Below, piece after piece: positions 33,732-42,775 of a stretch of DNA of 64,000 nucleotides. Under the pieces are notes generated by a model that saw nothing but the letters and a program-made list of their open reading frames with translations, was not told the origin of the DNA and searched no databases. How positions within the stretch are numbered: position 1 is the first letter of the stretch; every line of letters starts with the position of its first letter. A program made the translations under genes and the position numbers. Origin of the DNA: Piezodorus guildinii (Eukaryota; Arthropoda; Insecta; Hemiptera; Pentatomidae); the NCBI GenBank assembly GCA_023052935.1, contig CM041292.1:142317143-142381142 (forward strand). Direction: 5' to 3'.

Positions 33732-35192
33732 AATAGACTAGCTCCTCTGTGAGGTACATACTTCAAGAGCCATTTAAAGAAATTATACTGAATTTAGTTA
33801 AGATAAAAGTAAAAATATTTAAAATAAAAATTAGGAAACAAGGTAGATAATTTACTAAGTCTGACTTTCAACAAGGGCAATATTAACAAAACTTAATACA
33901 TTTAAGGCATAAAATATATGTTGAAACCGACAATCCAAAGAAACATCATGTTAAGAAAAAATCTTGAGGCCAAGGTTCAGATACGGCAAAGGTGAGCCGA
34001 GGAAAAGTGGGACTCCAGGACAAGATCAACACGAAATGAAGACCTTAAAGGGAAGCCGAGTTTTTACTTGTATACAAGAAAGGCGGGAGTTGGGAAGCTG
34101 GATGCCAAATAAATGACTAATAGGCAATAATAAATCAAACAGGAAATCGAAAGCGCGGGCCCGTCTCATAATTGGCGGGAGTGGGAGGCGCCGCGCAGTC
34201 TGCTCGCCCAGTGACGACACCAATGGCCAATGCCAGATAGATAATTATATGATGAAGAGCTCAAGAAACGGCATTTTTGGCTAAAATAGTAATTAAAACA
34301 AACTGAGTGGAATGGAGAGGTCAAACCTCAAATTATTTCGATGTCGTAGTAAAATAATTACAGTTGCTGATCAATAACTCATATTTGAGACGCTTTCTCA
34401 TAATTAGATGGTGAATCGTTTTCCGTGCTATGAGAGGAATTAATAATGTAGCTAAACAAACAACAAGGGGTTTCTGAACCTTCAATTATATAAGATGAAT
34501 TTTATACGGTTGAATAACTGTACAGAAGTTAGTTATGGGTGTTTTAGAGTCAGGTGGGTTCCGCATCCGGGTACAAACCTGATGAATTTAAGGTTGAAAG
34601 ACATTGGGTATACCTAGTTGCCTAGATACTTAACCCTTTTAATTAGTATGAGGAATATTTTAATGTATCTTTAAAATGGTATTCTATTTTTAAGTACCGA
34701 AAGTAACACCTGGGTAAAACTTTTTTTTTCCCGCTCCAACATCTCCACAAAAAAAATCGGGCTCCAACCCAAATACTTGTTGATAACTGAATCGGCTTAC
34801 ACACTGTATCGATATTATTTTGAGTTATTGTAGAAGAAAGGAGAGTAAACTTTTATAAAGATATTTTTGGGAAAGAGTCTTGTACCAAGGAATGTTGCTC
34901 GTTCATTAAGAACTCTAACACGTTTCAGGGAGGAAGTTGGTTTGTACCTGCATCCGCTCTGTTCTACCTATATGAGATATGAACGGCGTACTGTATGATT
35001 CTCGTAACATACAATAAAAATAATTTAAACAAATAGCAACACACCACTTACTCATTATTTAATCATTTGTTTAAAGGAATTCGAATATTAGCATTTGAAG
35101 TCACCAAGCTATATATTATTTTAATCGTATTTGTTATTTACAATACTAAAAATTATGTTTAAATAATTATGTTTATTGTAATTATGTTTAAT
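33732..35192. other. Intergenic DNA with a GC-rich island
   Basis: No gene is supported. An island at about 33960-34230 is much richer in GC than the surroundings (see separate entry). The rest is AT-rich. Confidence 0.5.
34075..34235. promoter_or_regulatory. Possible regulatory island with paired GGCGGGAG sites
   Basis: It contains 'aaggcgggagttggg' (34080) and 'ttggcgggagtgggaggc' (34174), both E2F-like GGCGGGA words, plus 'gcgcgggcccg' and 'ggcgccgcgcagtctgctcg'. CpG content is far above the background and no coding frame is convincing. It may be a promoter or enhancer of an unseen gene. No transcription start element was identified. Confidence 0.2.
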
Positions 35193-35204
35193 AAAATTAT
35201 GTTT

Positions 35205-35458
35205 AAACTCCCATGCTAAAGGTCACGGGTTCGAACCCGCAGGTGGTCCTAGGATTTTTTAATGGGAGTAAAAAATCCTTAGTTACGCCGTCCTTCGGAG
35301 GGGACATTAAAAGGAGGTCCCGAGCCTGTGCGATGTCAGGTACTCGTTAAAGATCCCTATCCTAATAAAACCTGGATAGGCAAAATTTAGGACTCCCACT
35401 GTAGCATCGTCCGATTAGCCATAGTAGCATAAAATGACGTTAAATAAATAAACAAACA
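35205..35458 (+). mobile_element. SINE family 3, copy 2, with 12-bp TSD
   Basis: A tRNA-like B-box region (GGGTTCGAACCC near 35227) is followed by the same body as 921-1139 and an AAATAAATAAACAAAC tail. A TSD, AAAATTATGTTT, lies at 35193-35204 and 35459-35470. The A-box half is missing, so the copy was 5'-truncated at insertion. The tail plus TSD point to LINE-driven mobilisation. Confidence 0.9.
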
Positions 35459-35470
35459 AAAATTATGTTT

Positions 35471-36879
35471 TCGGGTAAGTAAAGTATATTTTATTCTATT
35501 TGATGTGGCTAGCCTGTGAACCATGTGAATGAAAACAGTAGGATAGTTCTTGTTGTTATCATTTTTGAACTTTTTCAAAGAATGCTGTTTTGTTTTTTTC
35601 CAATTTAGGTAACTATTATACAACATCCATCGGTATGTGATGTAATAATATAATTAAAAGCTAGAAAAGCTAGAACGAAAGGTTGCCCACGCCATCATAT
35701 TCAAAATACACATACATAAACAAGACTCTCACATGCTACTGATTAAGATATCTCCAGATCGTGGCGACAGCCTGAGAGCTATCGATATCAGCTAACAGTG
35801 GTTTCGAAATTAGAGGACATCAACACCTGACCGTGAAGAAGGCTACAGCCTAGCCAATTAAACTTTTTAAAGAAATATTACACAAGAGCGCCATCAATTA
35901 AGACTTCCCAAAAGACTACTAACGAAGTCATTAAAATGAGACATCGGACACGATCCCACTAAATATTCGATGATCCTTTAGCTCAGGGGTGCTAACAATA
36001 TTGGGAGCATTGACCCAGCCTCATGTTTGGCCATAATTTCCATATACAAACCATTCACATAACACTCGGTTTCATTCTTTTTCACATGCTCTTTATATTT
36101 ATACTATGAGCTCTCAAACGCAGTTCATGTCTGAGAATGATAGATGTACAATTGGATATCTCATTTAAGAACTTGAGCAATGCACGTCCCTTTTTAAGGT
36201 GTAGCATTTGTATACTACTGTATATTTATAAAATAAAGTACCACTTTACTCTCTATCTTTTAAAATTGATTATGGTTTTGAAGCTGAAATGTTTCTCAGA
36301 GATTCTTAATACCATATAGATGACAATAATGCTATGGTTTGCAAAAAAATGTTTTAATGAAGTAGTTTAAAATTTATAAAAAATGTTTTCGAATAACTCC
36401 AAAACTATAGAATAGAAAAAAAAATCTGGGACTGGGTCCCTTGAGAAAACAGTTGTGAACAATTAAACTGCATAATATTCTGACTAACAGAACAAAGGAT
36501 CATAAATAATTTATTTATTTATTTATTAATAATTTATTTATTTATTATTTATTTCAATATGCTTTATAGTTTAATATTATATTTAAAACCATATACTTAT
36601 ACATTTTAAAAATAATTAAAATATTTGCCAATATCAGAAGAAAGAAATATTTTATTTTATTCACATATTTATTTTATTAATTAAGTGATTGATGTCAGAT
36701 GTATTCATACCCACTGGGCTCTGACATACCTTCAGCACTTGATAAATTCATTTTGAAATATGATTGGTCAACAGATGATGAATGGTCAGATGGTATCTGA
36801 TAGGCCCCAAGGTCAGCCAGATTTTTTTTTGAAAAGGCGTTTCAACATTGAGATGCCACGTCAGATTAATCAGTTTTTA
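35471..36879. other. AT-rich intergenic DNA, no gene seen
   Basis: There is low-complexity TTTA at 36505-36555. A slightly GC-richer part lies at 35640-35950. No coding or transposon signal is recognised. Confidence 0.5.
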
Positions 36880-37035
36880 AACTTTATAAACATCTTACCT
36901 TTTATATATGGTTTTAAGGTATTTTGTAAAGAATTTTCACTTAACTTAATAAATAATTAAGTTAAGTAAGTTAATTAACTTTATAAACATCTTACCTTTT
37001 ATATATGGTTTTAAGGTATTTTGTAAAGAATTTTC
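36880..37035. repeat. Perfect 59-bp direct repeat around a hairpin
   Basis: 36880-36938 and 36977-37035 are identical (starting 'aactttataaacatcttacc'). The 38 bases between them contain an inverted repeat, ACTTAACTTAAT ... ATTAAGTTAAGT (about 36939-36967). Zero divergence implies a recent duplication, or an assembly artefact. Confidence 0.92.
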
Positions 37036-37454
37036 GTAACTTAGAGAGATATAAGCAATTTAAAGAAAATTTGTACTCAATTATAAAGAGTTTATCGCTT
37101 ACAGCTCAATATCATACTATTTTCTTTTCTTTTTTTTAATTTAACTTACTATATATAGTAAGGGAAAGTATTGCGATCGTGAAAATTTTCGACTTCCAGT
37201 TTTCAATGGAAATACAAGTTTTAGGATCACCGGGGTCCAAAAAACCAAGTCTCAAAAAAAGTCTGTGTGTGTGTTAAGTCTAGCAAGGAAACGAAACTCG
37301 TATGAAACTGAAATTTCATATGTAAAACAACTATACACCTGAGGTGCTACAAAAACTTTTCCACTAAAATCGGCTGAACGGAACTGCTGCTTTGTACCAT
37401 GCATTTTGTACTATTTCACGATTTTCTCAAAAACTTGTAAGCGTCTTACTCATA

Positions 37455-37697
37455 ATGCTCACAGTAGCCTGAAACGACAAGAAACTGCTCGTAGATACTG
37501 ATTACTACAACTATTACTCGAAAAACAATTTAAACTCCCTATTTACAAATAAAACTCATTTATATAACCATCTTAGACCTATTTGGACCTATAGCATTAA
37601 GCTATGGGGGTTCACTAACTATCAAATCCCTCATTCATCCAATCCTTGCAATCCAAAAACCTACGAAGAATCCTTAATGCTCCTTACTTTGCTCTAA
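37455..37697 (+). pseudogene. Jockey-clade ORF2 fragment inside repeat R
   Basis: In drifting frames it covers the same part as 39655-39850: 'cctgaaacgacaagaaactg' (LKRQE-like), 'acctatttggacctatagc' (PIWTYG-like), 'ccaatccttgcaatccaaaa' (IQSLQSK) and 'cttaatgctccttactttg' (LNAPYF). There is no tail or TSD, so it may have arrived by recombination or as a truncated insertion. Confidence 0.8.
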
Positions 37698-38036
37698 ACT
37701 AGCTTTATCGATGTATAATTAAATAGGATTTAATATCATGTAGGTTTCATTCTGGTTGAAATAGTTAGACAGGGATGTAATGCCGAAATTTTACATTTTC
37801 TTCCTCCAAAGTACCTTTAATTTTGTATATTTTATAAAATTAACCATATCATATGATTACCATTGATAAAAAAAAAAACGAAGCTAAATATAAAAGTTGA
37901 ACGAATTTGATAAATAGCTAAAGGAGAAAAGAGCAAAAGAATTATTCTTTTACGCAAATTCCGTATTTTTGAACATAAAACCAATAATATAAATGTATAA
38001 TATATCGTCGGAGAGCTAACGATTTTAGAAAAAATA

Positions 38037-38859
38037 TTGGGTTGTTTCACATGAAATGTCCGTTTTTATAGTTTCTGAAATACATAAAGAATTTTGCAGG
38101 TCTCTGTTGTTTTCTTCCGAATGTTTACATATTTAAAGTAAACAGTTACTAATCCTCTACCTTTCTATTATAAACATTAGCTTCCCAATCAATTACCCAC
38201 TTTTTAGTATACCTCCAAATATGAACATGGAAAAACATGCAATTTTCAAGTAATATTTTTGTACGAGTTTAAACTCTGCCATTCAGCAGCTGAGGCCGCT
38301 AGAAATATTTGCAAGGCGTTTGGGGAAGGTAGTGTTAATGAACGGACCATTCACCGTTGGTTTGCTAATTTTTCAGCTGGGGATACCGACTACCAAACAG
38401 TTAAAGGACTCTCAGCATAACTAAATGCATGTGCATCTACCTTTTCCAGACATTTAAAGTGTATTGGGAAAGTAAAAAAGCTACATGTGTACCTCATGAC
38501 AACGCTAGACCCCATGTTTCAAACATACCTTCAAAATTGAAGAACGGACGATCTTCCGCACCAACCATATTCTCCCGACTTGTCTCCCAACAGATTACCA
38601 CCGATTCAGGAATTTAGACAACTTCGTCAAAGGAAAACTTTTTGAAAATGATGATCAAGTGAAAAGTGCGTTTTCAGATTTTGTTTCACTTCAAAGCTCA
38701 GAGTTTTTCAGTTCAGGGATAAAAAAGTTGGTGTCACGTTGGGAAAAATGTGTAGAAAAAGAATGTAAATATTTCGAATAAAATTATCTTGTTTTCATAT
38801 CGTATTTTTAATAAAAATCCTTTACCTTGAAAACGGACATTTCATGTGACACAACCCAA
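38037..38859 (+). mobile_element. Mariner-type DNA transposon, internally deleted
   Basis: It has terminal inverted repeats of about 30 bp (TTGGGTTGT, one variable base, then TCACATGAAATGTCCGTTTT), a TA duplication at 38035-38036 and 38860-38861, and a length of 823 bp against about 1.3 kb for intact mariners. Transposase remnants appear in order: a helix-turn-helix part with AAEAARNICKAFGEG (38290-38335) and TIHRWFANFSAGD, the HDNARPHVSN block with the second catalytic Asp at 38498-38500, SPDLSP (Asp at 38577-38579, frame-shifted), DNFVKGKLFEND and the C-terminal KLVSRWEKCVE. The middle of the gene, including the first catalytic Asp, is gone. It could only move if an intact source exists elsewhere. 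Confidence 0.92.
38429..38785 (+). pseudogene. Mariner transposase remnant (C-terminal half)
   Basis: It spans the DNARPH motif to the final codon near 38780 ('ttcgaataa'). There is at least one frameshift between the second and third catalytic aspartates, and a stop near 38615. The distance between those aspartates is 26 codons rather than the mariner-typical 34, so a small deletion is also present. Confidence 0.85.
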
Positions 38860-39082
38860 TATTATCTTATACGCAAAATTGTAAAGTTAACGGAGAGTGA
38901 TTATAAGCCGATAAATCAAACTGATTGTTGTTGATAATAATATAATAGACTATTCAATAAAACACATTTTTCTATTGTAACTCGATTTTATTAATTCTTT
39001 AGCAATTTATTTTCATCTCTAAAAGCATTTAAAATTTCTTAAATTGGTTATAACAACGGAGGTAAGTAAAAGTCGTGTTTTA

Positions 39083-39518
39083 TGTAAAAGTTCTTTTCCT
39101 GTAATGTTCATAGAAGAGGATAAGTAATTTCTTAATGCCTCCTTGTAATGGCTTAGTCAAGAACAACGGTTGTTCGATAATGGCTATAACTTGAAACAAT
39201 AGACAATCATCAATCAAAATTAAGTGTTGAACAATAAAATGACTTTCTCCAACCCACCAGCATAAATTTTTGAGGCGTCAAAGAAACAAGGTTTTCCCCC
39301 ACCAGCAAACCGTAAACGGAGATTTACGAGTGACGTTTATACGGTGACACGCTTGAAACCTAGTAAACACATTTGCAAATCCCATATTTTAAAATAATTC
39401 TCATAGAATTTCACAAGTGCATCAATAATACATGCAGTATACATACATGCTGAATAAAGAAGAGTGAAATTGTATAAATATGGCGTGTGAAAAAATTAGC
39501 CTCGAAGTACCTACTTAT
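39083..39518. other. Intergenic DNA, no gene seen
   Basis: No recognisable element between repeat R copy 3 and the short R piece that follows. Confidence 0.55.
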
Positions 39519-39637
39519 TTTACTTTCTCCTTACAAGTATATGAAATATATAATAAGAGAAAGTATTTCGATTGGGAATTCAAATTTACAACGGAAAATA
39601 CAAGTCTGAAGGTATAATAATTTTAAATTACTTAGTC
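39519..39637 (+). repeat. Repeat R, 5' piece (copy 4), including the Jockey-3 TSD
   Basis: 'Ttactttctccttac', 'atatgaaatatataataag' and 'agtatttcgattgggaattc' match the 5' end of repeat R (as at 61800-61870). It is cut by the Jockey-3 insertion at 39638. Confidence 0.75.
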
Positions 39638-40170
39638 GCCGCTTTAGGCTACTTCAACACTTACTAGACAAACGATCAAACCTTCCTCTTAACAACAAAA
39701 GGCTCATCTACATGACTATTATAAGACCAATCTGGACTTACGGAGTAAAGCTTTGGGGCTCTACTAAACCATCAAATTCTTCCCGCATCCAATCCTTACA
39801 ATCCAAAATCCTTCGTAAAATCCTCAACGCTCCTTACTTTGTCACGAATAAACTTATCCATAAAGACCTTAATGTTCCCTATGTTACTGATTTGGCCCGG
39901 ACCAGGTATCAATCCTTTCATGACAAACTCCATTCTCACTCTAACCCACTAGTTTCAATCCTTTCTTTCTCTTCAATTCCGGATAATCCTCCGAGGCGCC
40001 TGAAAAGGAAATGATCCCGGGACCTTCTAGTTTAAAATATTTTTAGAGTGCTACCACTGGGTAGTGTCCCTACATGTTTTTCATGACAGTTTTGTATATT
40101 ACCATCACATTTACTAGATGTATTTTTATTTAATACAGTTGTAAATATCAATAAATATGTTTAAAAAAAA
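39638..40170 (+). mobile_element. Jockey-3, 5'-truncated LINE with 13-bp TSD
   Basis: This is the last ~0.53 kb of a Jockey element: the ORF2 C-terminus, a 3' UTR with 'tgggtagtgtccctacatg', 'aatatcaataaatatg', and a short A tail. AAATTACTTAGTC is present at 39625-39637 and 40171-40183 (its first A's may belong to the tail). Textbook 5' truncation by target-primed reverse transcription. Confidence 0.9.
39712..40014 (+). pseudogene. Jockey-3 ORF2 C-terminus
   Basis: A 100-codon open piece with IIRPIWTYGVKLWGS, RIQSLQSKILRKILNAPYF, KDLNVPYVTDLA and a terminal PPRRLKRK. It aligns with residues near the end of Jockey-2 ORF2 (PIWTYGLELWG, IQSFQSKVLRTIVNAPYY, PPRRLKRQW). The Trp after LKRQ/K is a stop here. 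The ATG is internal, so nothing is likely translated. Confidence 0.85.
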
Positions 40171-40453
40171 AAATTACTTAGTCTCCAAGAAATCATTTGT
40201 GTTTGAGTATGTTGTAAGCTCGACTCAATACAACATTTTATGTATCAAAAAGTAAAAATTTCACAAAACTGAAATTAAATATTTAATATAGCTACAGGAT
40301 GTTTTTTACGAAGTATCTTATATTTTTAATTTATTGATATTAAATTATTTTGAGAAATTTTATTACTGTTTCTTAAACACTACATTTGTATCTTTTACAG
40401 GGTTAATTTCTTTCATTTACTAATAAAATATGAACTAGCATTTATGAAATAAT

Positions 40454-40690
40454 GGGGAGCCCGTGGCTGAGTGGCTAGCGCGCTAGTCTCTCATGCTAGA
40501 GATTCTGAGTTAGAATCCCAGTCCCGGCGGGGCTTTTATAAGGATATAAATGAATGGGGATTCACTCACAGCCTCTCCACCAGGTATGTGAGACCCGTCA
40601 GCCAAATGGTGGCCCCTCACAAAAATAGGCGTAAGGAGTGATGACCCTACCCTGTAAAATCTCATCGTGAATAGTGAGCATATTCTCTCA
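40454..40690 (+). mobile_element. SINE family 2, copy 2
   Basis: Head GGGGAGCCCGTGGCTGAGTG with a B-box variant GAGTTAGAATCCC (one mismatch to a working B-box). The body 'cactcacagcctctccacc', 'gtgagacccgtcagccaaat' and 'gatgaccctaccctg' is shared with 17895-18115. The 3' end is uncertain. The B-box mismatch suggests an inactive copy. Confidence 0.85.
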
Positions 40691-41690
40691 GGAGATAACC
40701 CTACGAGGACAAGGGATATATTATAATCCCTAATATTATAATATAATAGGATATATAGATTACCTATTCAAATAAAGTATTTTTGGTAACGCACTTATAT
40801 AATCTTTAATGTTTCAAAGAGTTATCAAGTAGCATTTTTCATATCTTTAAATCTCCACCGTCTTAAAACTATGTGTTTTTTTGCAACATATTAACTATTA
40901 ATAAATCAATAAAACTTAAGCTTTGAATATTATAAAAGCATGCGCATATTTATATAGTGTATTGGGAAAAATACTTGTAAATTAAAATAAAATATACTAA
41001 ATATTAAATTAAATTAACAATAAAAAAAAAATACATATATATATATATATATATTATACCACATGAGTATATCATAAGTAATTACATTGAATAATTACAG
41101 TACCTTTTGTTCAGTAATTTGATGTTATTTAATCAGTTATAAGAAGAAATTCAACGTACCTGAAACAAAAAAATAAGTTCACATTAAAATTCGGCTGACA
41201 ATCTTACAGAAATGAAAAAAAAAAAATATAAGAAATAAATATTAAAGTTTAACCAATATAGAATTTTCAATGTTTTTTCCATTCTAAAGGAGACTTAACT
41301 CTTGTAATGAAAATAATTATTTACAAAAAAAAAAAAATCCTGAAAAACCGTGTTTTAGAAAAAATGACATATTTCATACATATTATTTTAAGATAATTAT
41401 AAAAAAGAGTAATGAAAAACGTATAGACCTAAATCATTTCCTTGATTAGAAGTTTCTATTTTCATTTTATGTAACTAAAAATGAATATTTTTCTGGATAT
41501 TTGTATTGAATTTCTATGGTTCTAAATGAATCTATTTAAAATTTGTCACAATGAGTAATCCGCAAATATTACATACGAACTAAAATATAAGAATTGTTTC
41601 ATGGATGCGCAAATAAAAACGCAAAGAGAGAGCATTTCAAATGTTGAAGAAAAAAAAATTCAAAAAGAACTAAGTCAAAAAAAATTTAGA
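40691..41690. other. AT-rich intergenic DNA, no gene seen
   Basis: It holds a short (TA)n at about 41034-41055 and several A runs. Nothing coding is recognised. Confidence 0.55.
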
Positions 41691-42775
41691 AAAAATCTGG
41701 TGCGCACAACACGACTTTCAATTACCTCCGCTGTGTAAACCAATTTAAGAATTTTTCAATATAATTAAAGAAGAAAATATATTGTTAATATATTAAGTCT
41801 TAACAATTGTTTACTGAAGGATGTGTTTTATTAAATAATTTATTATACATGTATTATTGTCTATGACAATCGGTTTTTTATCACTCTCCATTAACTTTTA
41901 CAATCTTGTTTTTTTTTTGTTTTTTTTAAATATTTTTTAAAATCTTTCCAACGGTATTTTATACACCTATATTACTGTATTGGGAGCGGCATGGTCTAGT
42001 AGATAGAGCGCTAGTCTGCTATGCACTGGGTCCTGGGTTCGAATCCCGGCTGTGGCAGAATATTATTTATCGACCCTAGGGTATGGAGACCCTCCTGGGG
42101 CAGACCCAGCCTCTATAAAGTGGGTACCCAAAATAATTGGGGGAAAACCTGGCGGCTGAGCATGATTAAGGCTTAATCACCTCATTGCACGGCCGTTGGC
42201 CTAGAAACAGTACAAATCTCTATATGTACTGAGCCCAAGACCCTCCTGGGTTGTAGAGGTACAGGTATTTTATTTTATTTTATTTTTTTTTTTTTATTAC
42301 TGTATTTATGTTCAAAACCACAAAAGTTGCACACAATAATAATTTTGTTCGTTTTCCTCAAGTTGGAAACTTATGTATTTATCCGTTTAACCAATGCTAG
42401 TACAATGATATAGTTAGTGTTTTGGAATCTAAAAAATGTAAGGTACTTTGGAGAAAGAAAATTCAAAAATTCGGCATTTAAGCCCTGTCAGACTATTTCA
42501 ATCAGAAAGAAACTTACATGATATTTAAGCCTATTAAAGGTGCAAAATGCATTAGCGTTAGCCGTTTTGAGTTAAAAATTTGCTGTTATATCTTGGGCGT
42601 ACAGTTTTCTTAAATATGAAATTTCAATTGTGTACGACTTTTCGGTTTAGGGCTATATTTACCACACAAACACACACACACACAGACCTTTTTGCGAGAC
42701 GGTCTTTTAGACTTAGGGGACCCTAAAACATGTATTTCTAGTTAAAATTTGACAGCAAGATATTCACGATTCGTT
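41691..42775 (-). repeat. Repeat R, copy 5, interrupted by a SINE
   Basis: It starts 'aaaaatctggtgcgcacaac' and 'gactttcaattacctccg', then 'ctttccaacggtattttat', SINE family 1 at 41982-42295, then 'gttcaaaaccac', 'gcatttaagccctgtcag', 'tcttgggcgtacagttt', a short CA run and 'ggggaccctaaaacatg'. The terminal 'cgatcgcaatactttc' part is eroded. Confidence 0.85.
41982..42295 (+). mobile_element. SINE family 1, copy 2, with 11-bp TSD
   Basis: 314 bp: a tRNA-like head (TGGTCTAGTAG A-box, GGTTCGAATCC B-box), the same body as 3603-3930 and a TTTTA/T-rich tail. TSD ATTACTGTATT at 41971-41981 and 42296-42306. It inserted into repeat R, whose sequence resumes directly after the TSD. Copy 2 lacks ~60 bases that copy 1 has just after the tRNA-like head. 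Confidence 0.93.

Larger units (their letters stand above)
37143..39082 (+). repeat. Repeat R, copy 3, interrupted by Jockey and mariner pieces
   Basis: R sequence runs 37143 ('aacttactatatatagtaagg') to about 37450, then from about 37698 ('actagctttatcgatg') to 38036, then from 38862 to about 39082 ('ggtaagtaaaagtcgtg'). The interruptions are a Jockey fragment (37455-37697) and a mariner (38037-38859). Removing them leaves the same block order as copies 2 and 6. Confidence 0.87.

Noticed and set aside
33447..33752. 101-codon frame with a His/Thr repeat
   Set aside because: It is the (CA)n tract of repeat R translated; no other R copy keeps this frame.
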